A stretch of 31,598 nt of DNA from JAZKFR01 sp040386295 (lineage in GTDB: Bacteria > Pseudomonadota > Gammaproteobacteria > Burkholderiales > Rhodocyclaceae), in the NCBI GenBank assembly GCA_040386295.1, contig JAZKFR010000096.1, positions 1 through 31,598 on the forward strand, written 5' to 3'. The position numbers and the translations under genes were made by a program. Each line of letters begins with the position of its first letter. Position 1 is the stretch's first letter. The notes beneath the pieces are model-generated. The model saw only the letters and a list, made by a program, of their open reading frames with translations, made no database searches and was not told the DNA's origin. Positions 26,601 to 31,598 of this stretch are shown one piece after another.

Positions 26601-27893
26601 TTTCGAGGGAACCTGTTTCACCATCACCTTGAACTCAACTACCTCCTGACGCAAAACGCGGCGGTTGAATTTCATACGGCCAACGCTCGAGAGATCGTAG
26701 CGTTCATCGGCATAGAAAAGGCCGTTGAACAATATCTCGACAGATTCCTCAGTGGGCGGCTCGCCCGGACGCATCATGCGATAAATAGCGACCCGCGCCG
26801 CTTGTCTTGACGCCGTATCATCAGCACGCAAAGTTTGTGAAATAAAGCCGCCACGATCTAGATCGTTAATATACAAAGTCTGTAAAGAGTCGATGCCCAG
26901 CTCAGCTAACTTGGCCAGCAAAGCTTCGGTAATTTCATCGTTAGCATTGGCCAGGACTTCTCCAGTCTCTTTGTCAATGACGTTTTGGGCAACTACTCGG
27001 CCAACCAGGAAGTCCTCGGGAACGACGAGACGCTTGATGCCTGCTGCGTCAAGATCACGAATATGTTTGGCGGTAATGCGTTTGTTTTTCGCGACAATTG
27101 TTTTGCCCGCTTTATCGTTAAAATCAAAACGCGCCATTTCGCCGCGTAGGCGTTCTGGAACTAATTCAAACTCAATCCCTTTTTTACCCAAACGGAAAGT
27201 GTCGAATTCAAAAAATTCGCGGAGGATTTGCTCTGGTGTTAAACCCACTGCTTTGAGCAGAGTAGTCACAGGCATTTTACGACGACGATCGACACGGAAG
27301 AAAAGTGTGTCTTTGGGATCAAACTCAAAGTCCAGCCAAGAGCCGCGATAAGGAATAACGCGTGCGGAGAACAAAAGCTTCCCGGAGCTATGCGTTCTAC
27401 CACGATCGTGCTCAAAAAAGACGCCTGGTGAACGATGCAACTGAGAAACGATCACCCGTTCTGTGCCATTCACAACGAAGGAGCCAGTCGTCGTCATCAG
27501 CGGAATTTCGCCCATGTACACTTCTTGCTCTTTGACTTCTTTAATCGTCTCGGGCGCTTCTCGATCCATGATGATCAATCGCACTTTGGCGCGCAAAGCT
27601 GATGCGAAGGTCAAACCTCGCTGCTGACACTCTTTGACATCGAAGGCCGGCTCAGCTAAGGCGTAACTAACAAACTCTAAGCGCGCATTACCGCTGTGGC
27701 TGACAATCGGAAAGATTGAAGAAAACGCAGCCTGCAAGCCTTGACTTTTCCGCTTTGAGGGCAAGGCCTCCGCTTGCAGAAAAGCAGTGAAAGAATCGAG
27801 TTGCGTCGCCAACAAAAAAGGTACGTCAAGCACGCTGGCGCGCTTGGCGAAACTTTTGCGGATACGTTTTTTCTCGGTGTAAGAATAGGTCAT
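23613..27893 (-). CDS. rpoB: DNA-directed RNA polymerase beta subunit with an extra domain
   Basis: Beta forms one pincer of RNA polymerase and is the rifampicin target. The product is 1426 residues, against 1342 in E. coli and 1368 in Burkholderia. Most of the excess over Burkholderia is an insertion at residues 414-498, annotated separately. The rifampicin region (583-606) is wild type: S587, Q588, D591, H601, R604 and S606 correspond to E. coli 512, 513, 516, 526, 529 and 531. The C-terminal GDKMAGRHGNKGVVS and the ending SLAIDIDLERF are typical of non-Burkholderia betaproteobacteria. GGAG lies seven nt before the ATG. Transcription from rplJL passes an attenuator in the 267-nt spacer. Confidence 0.98.
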   Translation of the reverse strand: MTYSYTEKKRIRKSFAKRASVLDVPFLLATQLDSFTAFLQAEALPSKRKSQGLQAAFSSIFPIVSHSGNARLEFVSYALAEPAFDVKECQQRGLTFASALRAKVRLIIMDREAPETIKEVKEQEVYMGEIPLMTTTGSFVVNGTERVIVSQLHRSPGVFFEHDRGRTHSSGKLLFSARVIPYRGSWLDFEFDPKDTLFFRVDRRRKMPVTTLLKAVGLTPEQILREFFEFDTFRLGKKGIEFELVPERLRGEMARFDFNDKAGKTIVAKNKRITAKHIRDLDAAGIKRLVVPEDFLVGRVVAQNVIDKETGEVLANANDEITEALLAKLAELGIDSLQTLYINDLDRGGFISQTLRADDTASRQAARVAIYRMMRPGEPPTEESVEILFNGLFYADERYDLSSVGRMKFNRRVLRQEVVEFKVMVKQVPSKHESIVKAINAAAGGSAVTVEQLLSELSYGWRPVAENLSEAEAQALAAQLKTLNAQCEVRPQLTLSPRDIVEVIKILVDLRNGRGEIDDIDHLGNRRVRSVGELAENQFRAGLVRVERAVKERLSQAESDNLMPHDLINAKPISAAIKEFFGSSQLSQFMDQTNPLSEITHKRRVSALGPGGLTRERAGFEVRDVHPTHYGRVCPIETPEGPNIGLINSLALFARTNDYGFLETPYRKVVSGKVTDQIEYLSAIEEGNYIIAQANSTLNRGALSDDLVTCREKGETILAEPARVQYMDVAPGQIVSVAASLIPFLEHDDANRALMGANMQRQAVPCLRPEKPVVGTGIERTVAVDSGTAVQALRGGIVDYVDASRVVVRVNDAETVSGEVGVDIYNLVKYTRSNQNTNINQRPMVRVGDWIAKGDVVADGASTDKGELALGQNMLVAFMPWNGYNFEDSILISERVVAEDRFTSIHIEELSIVARDTKLGSEEITRDIASLGESQLSRLDESGIVYIGAEVDAGDVLVGKVTPKGETQLTPEEKLLRAIFGEKASDVKDTSLRVPSGISGTVIDVQVFTREGIERDKRAQSIIDDHLRGYKLDLADQMRIVERDAFARVERLIVGKAANGGPKKLAKGSPVLQSYLDGLDPHHWFDIRMADDEVAQQLESLRDGLEQTRKDFDIAFEEKRKKLTQGDELPPGVQKMVKVYVAVKRRLQSGDKMAGRHGNKGVVSRIVPIQDMPYMADGQPVDIVLNPLGVPSRMNVGQILEVHLGLAAKGLGFKIAAMLRREANVKEVRGFLDQIYNSSGKPEDLDELNDKEIMEMAGNLQNGVPFATPVFDGAKEEEIKAMLALAGMPESGQMMLFDGRTGEQFERPVTVGYMHVLKLHHLVDDKMHARSTGPYSLVTQQPLGGKAQFGGQRFGEMEVWALEAYGAAYVLQEMLTVKSDDVNGRTKVYESIVKGDHKIDAGMPESFNVLVKEIRSLAIDIDLERF
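26400..26654 (-). other. RpoB insertion resembling the L7/L12 C-terminal (ClpS/L12-fold) domain
   Basis: Residues 414-498 lie between KFNRRV and DIVEVIKIL; the same interval in Burkholderia is about 14 residues, so about 71 are extra. Residues 420-490 align with residues 55-122 of the L7/L12 encoded in this window: EF.V at the start, a shared Lys and AA.G in the first helix, P.V.E in the middle strand, A.A.AL..QL in the last helix and A..EV at the end. I count about 21 identities over 71 columns with two short gaps. The order strand, helix, helix, strand, helix, strand is preserved. The fold is an inference by eye. In beta the site falls between the lobe and the protrusion. Confidence 0.6.
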
Positions 27894-28104
27894 GGTCGCG
27901 CTCCGAGCTCAGAAAGCAAAATCTTCAAATACAAAAATGCACAACCGGCGAAAGTAAAAAACTCTGGTCGGCATGCAACGAACAAAAGCAAATGAAATGC
28001 TTAGACGCACAAATGAAGGAAACAGTTTGTCCGATAAACACAAGCCACACTTGCGTTTGCACGCTGCGTTAGCGTCATAGAAAATGCGGTGACAACATTC
28101 TCTG

Positions 28105-28143
28105 AAAAAACACAAAAGGGCTGACGGCAAAAACCGGCAGCCC
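28105..28143 (-). terminator. attenuator between rplL and rpoB
   Basis: On the minus strand a stem of 6 bp (28118-28123 with 28138-28143), one A-G mismatch and 3 more bp closes a six-base loop. TTTTGTGTTTTTT follows. It is 18 nt past the rplL stop. E. coli has a partial terminator in the same place that lowers rpoBC expression relative to L12. The broken U run suggests read-through. In the remaining leader (27894-28104) I see no convincing promoter or gene. Confidence 0.8.
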
Positions 28144-28160
28144 GATCAAGCTACAAAAAA

Positions 28161-28529
28161 TTACTTGACTTCAACCTTGGCGCCCGCATCCTCAAGCTGC
28201 TTCTTGAGTGCTTCTGCGTCGGCTTTAGGAATTGCTTCTTTAACTGGTTTGGGCGCGCCATCGACGAGATCCTTAGCTTCTTTCAAGCCAAGACCCGTTG
28301 CCGCACGTACAACTTTAATCACTTCAACTTTCTTCTCGCCGCAAGCGATTAAGGTGACGGTGAATTCAGTTTGCTCTTCCACCGCAGCAACCGCCGCACC
28401 AGGCGCTGCAACTGCCATGGAGGCTGCGGAAACGCCAAATTTTTCCTCAAACGCCTTAACGAGATCGTTGAGATCCATCACCGTCATCGCACCGACTGCG
28501 TCAAGAATGTCTTCTCTGCTTATTGCCAT
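28161..28529 (-). CDS. rplL: 50S ribosomal protein L7/L12
   Basis: L7/L12 forms the flexible stalk that recruits GTPase factors (EF-Tu, EF-G, IF2). The product is 122 residues (E. coli 121). The dimerising N-terminal domain is at about 1-32, an Ala-rich hinge at 35-52 and the C-terminal domain at 55-122 with VEVIKVVRAATGLGLKEAKD, the factor-contact surface. A Cys (C63) occurs in the first strand. It lies 86 nt downstream of rplJ. It is the best internal comparison for the RpoB insertion. Confidence 0.98.
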   Translation of the reverse strand: MAISREDILDAVGAMTVMDLNDLVKAFEEKFGVSAASMAVAAPGAAVAAVEEQTEFTVTLIACGEKKVEVIKVVRAATGLGLKEAKDLVDGAPKPVKEAIPKADAEALKKQLEDAGAKVEVK

Positions 28530-28615
28530 TTTTAATCAACCCCTAAATCTGAATACTGGTAAAAGATGTGAGACAGCTTTTTTTGCTAAATTTTTGCCAT
28601 GCCTAAGAAACAAGT

Positions 28616-29113
28616 TTATACGGCAGAGGCTTCACGCTGTTTCGCCAAGGCCGCGAGGGCACAAGCAAAACCAGTCACCGGCGCCTGCATAATGCCCAGC
28701 AATCGAGCAAGTAACTCTTCACGACCCGGAATGGACGCAAGCGCTTGCACCCCTGCTTTGTCGAGCACGTTGCCGGCATAACAACCGGCTTTCAATACCA
28801 ACTTATCATTGGTCTTGGCAAAGTCATTCAGCACTTTTGCTGCGGCAACGGGATCAGACGACATGGCATAAATCAAAGGCCCGGTCATTTGCTCTGTTAA
28901 GCCAGCAAAACTACTACCTGCTACGGCACGGCGTACCAGGGTGTTTTTAAGCACACGCAGATACACTCCAGATTTACGCGCTTGGGCACGAAGACGGGTC
29001 AAGTCAACAACGCCGACACCGTTATACTCTGCCATCACGAGCGTCTGGGCACTGGCCACTTCAGCAGATACAGCAGCAACAACTGCCTTTTTTTCATCAA
29101 GATTGAGACCCAC
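28616..29113 (-). CDS. rplJ: 50S ribosomal protein L10
   Basis: L10 anchors L12 dimers to the 50S stalk base. The product is 165 residues, as in E. coli. The start is GTG with AGGAGG eight nt upstream, and gives MGLNLDEKKAVVAAV, the family N-terminus. YLRVLKNTLVRRAVAGSSF is conserved, and the C-terminal helix region binds L12. A leader RNA upstream matches the L10 autoregulation site. Confidence 0.97.
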   Translation of the reverse strand: MGLNLDEKKAVVAAVSAEVASAQTLVMAEYNGVGVVDLTRLRAQARKSGVYLRVLKNTLVRRAVAGSSFAGLTEQMTGPLIYAMSSDPVAAAKVLNDFAKTNDKLVLKAGCYAGNVLDKAGVQALASIPGREELLARLLGIMQAPVTGFACALAALAKQREASAV

Positions 29114-29169
29114 TGGTCTTGCCTCCTATCAAGTCAACACACGGCACGTCCGGTTGGATGCGCCGCACC

Positions 29170-29300
29170 TACGGCGACCTGTGCAGGGGTATTACAGCGA
29201 CTAATAAGCAACTGCAAATCCTGTTCGGGTGCACCATCTACGCAGGCAGCTCACGCCATTAAGTGTGAAGAAGAACGACTCACACACCTACGGTCTTTGA
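29170..29300 (-). ncRNA. L10 leader (L10-L12 autoregulatory site in the rplJ mRNA)
   Basis: The minus-strand RNA has GACCGUAGG near its 5' side (29296 leftward) and CUGCGUAGAUGGUGCACCCG (29248 leftward), with UUAAUGGC between them and AGGAUUUGCAGU after. These blocks and their order match the L10 leader as I remember it from betaproteobacteria. A GUGTGA-type stem with TCACAC lies inside. In E. coli the L10-L12 complex binds this RNA and represses rplJL translation. It occupies much of the 270-nt rplA-rplJ spacer. Exact ends are approximate. Confidence 0.72.
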
Positions 29301-29383
29301 CGATCTACGGCGTTGCGAAATTCACACGCCGATAGCCCAAAGCACTTTGCGAAGCGAGAATCGAGAATCCGCTTCTTTATTTC

Positions 29384-30073
29384 TTAAAGCGTGGACGCAT
29401 CCACACGTACTCCCAAGCCCATGGTGCTTGAGAGCGCAACTTTCTTTAAATACTGCCCTTTAGAGCTGGCCGGTTTTGCTTTGACCAAAGCTTCTACCAG
29501 TGCTTTGAGGTTGTCCTGCAACTGTTCGACACTGAAAGAAGCTCGACCAATTGTGCTGTGCACAATGCCGCCTTTGTCAGTCCGATACTGAACCTGACCA
29601 GCCTTAGCATTTTTCACCGCTGTGGCGACATCCATAGTCACGGTTCCAACCTTTGGATTTGGCATCAAACCACGCGGACCGAGGATCTGACCGAGCTGAC
29701 CGACAACACGCATCGCATCAGGCGTTGCAATCACCACGTCAAAATTCAAATTACCTGCTTTAATTTGCGCCGCAAGATCATCAAAGCCGACGATATCAGC
29801 ACCTGCAGCCTGCGCTATTTCTGCCTTTTCGCCTTGCGCGAAGACAGCAACGCGCACGGTTTTACCCGTGCCTGCTGGCAAAACTACCGAACCACGAACC
29901 AATTGATCAGATTTACGAGCATCGATACCTAAGTTGACCGCAACATCAATCGATTCATCGAATTTAGCAGTTGCGCCTTCTTTTGCTAACTTGAGTGCGT
30001 CGGCAACAGAATATGCTTTGTTGCGATCGACTTTGCCTTGTAAGGCTTTTTGGCGTTTGCTTAACATCGTCAT
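29384..30073 (-). CDS. rplA: 50S ribosomal protein L1
   Basis: L1 forms the mobile L1 stalk that guides E-site tRNA release, and in E. coli represses the rplKA mRNA. The product is 229 residues (E. coli 234). FDESIDVAVNLGIDARKSDQ, GQILGPRGLMPNPKVGTVT and GQVQYRTDKGGIVHSTIG are diagnostic. Two ATGs are possible (30073 and 30067); GAGGGG is about seven nt before the first, which is used. It starts one base after rplK. Confidence 0.97.
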   Translation of the reverse strand: MTMLSKRQKALQGKVDRNKAYSVADALKLAKEGATAKFDESIDVAVNLGIDARKSDQLVRGSVVLPAGTGKTVRVAVFAQGEKAEIAQAAGADIVGFDDLAAQIKAGNLNFDVVIATPDAMRVVGQLGQILGPRGLMPNPKVGTVTMDVATAVKNAKAGQVQYRTDKGGIVHSTIGRASFSVEQLQDNLKALVEALVKAKPASSKGQYLKKVALSSTMGLGVRVDASTL

Positions 30074-30074
30074 C

Positions 30075-30506
30075 TTAGAGCCCCTCTACCGTAATGCCCA
30101 TGGAACGAGCGCTGCCTGCAATCGTTCGAACCGCTGCGTCCATATCAGCAGCAGTCAGGTCGGGCATTTTTGTCGTTGCAATCGCCTCACATTGAGCACG
30201 AGTCAACTTACCTACTTTGTCTGTATGCGGCTTAGGACTGCCTTTTTGCACACCCGCTGCTTTTTTGATCAAAATAGTCGCAGGCGGCGTTTTCATAATA
30301 AAAGTAAAGCTTTTATCGGCAAACGCAGTAATCACTACCGGAATCGGCAATCCAGGCTCGAGACCTTGGGTTTGCGCGTTAAACGCTTTGCAAAACTCCA
30401 TGATATTGAGTCCCCGCTGACCTAGCGCAGGACCAATCGGCGGCGATGGATTTGCTTTGCCAGCCGGCACTTGCAACTTGATAAAACCAATGATTTTTTT
30501 TGCCAC
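30075..30506 (-). CDS. rplK: 50S ribosomal protein L11
   Basis: L11 forms the GTPase-associated centre with 23S rRNA helices 43-44 and is needed for RelA activation; it is the thiostrepton site region. The product is 143 residues (E. coli 142). The start is GTG, with AAAGGAG ten nt upstream. The N-terminal domain shows VPAGKANPSPPIGPALGQRG and the C-terminal RNA-binding domain MPDLTAADMDAAVRTIAGSA. The 133-nt spacer after nusG has no clear promoter. Confidence 0.97.
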   Translation of the reverse strand: MAKKIIGFIKLQVPAGKANPSPPIGPALGQRGLNIMEFCKAFNAQTQGLEPGLPIPVVITAFADKSFTFIMKTPPATILIKKAAGVQKGSPKPHTDKVGKLTRAQCEAIATTKMPDLTAADMDAAVRTIAGSARSMGITVEGL

Positions 30507-30639
30507 AGTGAGTCAACTCCTTTAAATGGGTTCAAACGCGCCGAAACTTAGATACGCTCCCCGACAACAAACGCGAGCCACAAGGCTGCACCACAGTATC
30601 CCTTAGCGATAAGCGCGGGATTCAAACAAGAAGCACAAA

Positions 30640-31173
30640 TTAGACTTTTTCAACCTGCGCAAATTCCAACTCTACCGGCGTAGCACGACCGAAAATGGTG
30701 ACAGAAACGCGCAGGCGGTTCTTTTCATAATTCACGTGTTCAACAGCACCGTGAAAATCGGTGAAAGGACCTTCTTTAATGCGCACTACTTCACCCGGTT
30801 CAAACAAGACTTTGGGGCGTGGTTTCTCAACACCATCCTGCATTTGCTGCATGATTTTGGCGACTTCTTTTTCGGATATCGGCGTTGGCTGGTTCCCTGT
30901 TCCCCCGACAAAGCCCGTCACTTTCGGCGTGCTTTTAACTAAATGCCAGGAGTCGTCGTTCATCTCCATTTCGACCAAAACGTAACCCGGAAAGAATTTA
31001 CGCTCAGATATGCTTTTTTGCCCCATTTTCAGTTCAACGACTTCTTCGACGGGAACCAAAATGCGGCCAAAAGCGCTTTCCATTTTTTGCCGCTCAATCC
31101 GTTCGACTAGCGCACGCTGAACGCTTTTTTCAAAACCGGAATAGGCGTGCACGACATACCAACGCATACTCAT
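30640..31173 (-). CDS. nusG: transcription termination/antitermination factor NusG
   Basis: NusG binds RNA polymerase with its NGN domain; its KOW domain contacts Rho or ribosomal S10, which links transcription to translation. The chosen ATG gives 177 residues (MSMRWYVVHAYSG) and overlaps the secE stop as ATGA; an ATG four codons upstream is possible. The NGN domain with ERKFFPGYVLVEMEMND and the KOW domain with VRIKEGPFTDFHGAVE and SVTIFGRATPVELEF are complete. Its partners S10 and RNA polymerase are encoded in the same window. Confidence 0.96.
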   Translation of the reverse strand: MSMRWYVVHAYSGFEKSVQRALVERIERQKMESAFGRILVPVEEVVELKMGQKSISERKFFPGYVLVEMEMNDDSWHLVKSTPKVTGFVGGTGNQPTPISEKEVAKIMQQMQDGVEKPRPKVLFEPGEVVRIKEGPFTDFHGAVEHVNYEKNRLRVSVTIFGRATPVELEFAQVEKV

Positions 31174-31541
31174 GATTTTTTCCATCCAAGAATCAAGTCA
31201 TACAGTAGCCACTCAAGGCTTTTGTCGGTCAGCCACAAGAAGAGCGCCATAACCACGACAAAAGCAAAGACAGCCAAGGTCATTTGCATAGTCTCCTTGC
31301 GGGAAGGCCAGACTACTTTTTTCGTCTCGTTAATAGCTTCTTTTGAAAACTCAAAGAAGCGCCCTCCTGGACTGGTTTTCCAAGCAATAGCGGCACAGAG
31401 AATAAGCCCAGCGAAGACGACGAGCACACGCAGAATCATCGCCTGCTCTGCAAGCAGGTAGAAACAGACAACGCCGGAAATAAGAAAAACCAGCGCTAAA
31501 GCGAACTTAATTTTATCGGCCATTTCGTCAGCTTTAGTCAT
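31170..31541 (-). CDS. secE: preprotein translocase subunit SecE
   Basis: SecE clamps SecY in the inner membrane and is essential for export. The longest likely form is 123 residues (E. coli 127) with three hydrophobic segments. The conserved amphipathic hinge FEFSKEAINETKKVVWPSRK precedes the last segment. The ATG at 31541 is only three nt from the mature tRNA-Trp end, leaving no room for a ribosome site. An in-frame ATG at 31523 (MADKIKFALAL, 117 residues) also lacks a good one. The start is therefore uncertain; the identity is not. Confidence 0.93.
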   Translation of the reverse strand: MTKADEMADKIKFALALVFLISGVVCFYLLAEQAMILRVLVVFAGLILCAAIAWKTSPGGRFFEFSKEAINETKKVVWPSRKETMQMTLAVFAFVVVMALFLWLTDKSLEWLLYDLILGWKKS

Positions 31542-31544
31542 GAA

Positions 31545-31598
31545 TGGCAGGGGCAGAGGGAATCGAACCCCCAACCTTCGGTTTTGGAGACCGACGCT
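31545..31598 (-). tRNA. trpT: tRNA-Trp (CCA anticodon), 3' part, cut by the window edge
   Basis: The minus strand reads an anticodon stem UCGGU/ACCGA with loop CUCCAAA; the anticodon CCA is at 31585-31587. The T arm with GGUUCGAUUCC and an acceptor strand ending in an encoded CCA (31545-31547) follow. The D arm and 5' acceptor strand lie outside. tRNA-Trp before secE is the classical order, usually with a second tuf upstream. Confidence 0.93.

Noticed and set aside
27894..28104. Separate promoter for rpoB
   Set aside because: TTGTCA occurs but no -10 better than 3/6 lies at a suitable distance. Read-through from rplJL is the simpler explanation.
27909..28130. Minus-strand frame of 73 codons in the rplL-rpoB spacer
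   Set aside because: It starts inside the attenuator hairpin, is rich in Cys and Phe, resembles no family, and has no ribosome site of note. It is most likely chance.
30507..30639. Promoter and L1-binding leader in the nusG-rplK spacer
   Set aside because: GATACT has no -35 at a good distance, and the small AGCC/GGCT stem could not be matched to the known L1 site. The region may be regulatory but the sequence alone does not show it.

Overview
The window is one nearly unbroken block of translation, transcription and secretion housekeeping genes. All are on the minus strand except a truncated miaA at the left edge. Read in the direction of transcription (right to left), the order is tRNA-Trp, secE, nusG, rplKA, rplJL, rpoBC, rpsL, rpsG, fusA, tuf, rpsJ, rplCDWB, rpsS, rplV, rpsC, rplP, rpmC, rpsQ, rplNXE, rpsNH, rplFR, rpsE, rpmD, rplO, secY, infA, rpmJ, rpsMKD, rpoA, rplQ. 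The joined rif, str, S10, spc and alpha clusters, tRNA-Trp in front of secE, and the protein sequences (RpoB, RpoC, NusG, S3, S5, L22) point to a betaproteobacterium. From memory RpoB and RpoC look closer to Rhodocyclales/Nitrosomonadales types than to Burkholderia. Base composition is only moderate in GC, with AT-rich spacers. The genus cannot be named from this window.

Layout. Positions 2-615: the 3' part of miaA and a bidirectional terminator shared with rplQ. 628-3573: alpha operon (rpsM, rpsK, rpsD, rpoA, rplQ) behind a candidate sigma70 promoter. 3593-9369: spc operon (rplN to rpmJ), with its promoter right after rpsQ. 9492-14255: S10-type genes rplC to rpsQ, with a candidate promoter at the end of rpsJ. 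14366-19086: rpsJ, tuf, fusA, rpsG and rpsL (str). 19138-19255: a strong promoter followed by an intrinsic terminator, both ahead of rpsL. 19269-27893: rpoC and rpoB; rpoC is broken by a run of ten N. 28105-28143: an attenuator between rplL and rpoB. 28161-30506: rplL, rplJ (with an L10 leader RNA), rplA and rplK. 30640-31598: nusG, secE and the 3' half of tRNA-Trp.

The genes make most of the 30S and 50S proteins, both core translocating elongation factors, initiation factor IF1, RNA polymerase alpha, beta and beta', the NusG coupling factor and the SecYE channel core. Three operon starts (rpsL, rplC, rplN) share one design: a promoter with a 17-nt spacer that overlaps or closely follows the end of the previous gene, then a hairpin in the leader.

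No CRISPR array, phage, insertion sequence or accessory system is visible. The most unusual item is about 71 extra residues in RpoB at residues 414-498. They read like the C-terminal domain of ribosomal protein L7/L12 (the ClpS/L12 fold). Other points are a tuf gene whose composition and strand skew differ from its neighbours, a str leader in which the terminator lies downstream of the promoter, and a secE start codon that almost touches the tRNA-Trp 3' end.
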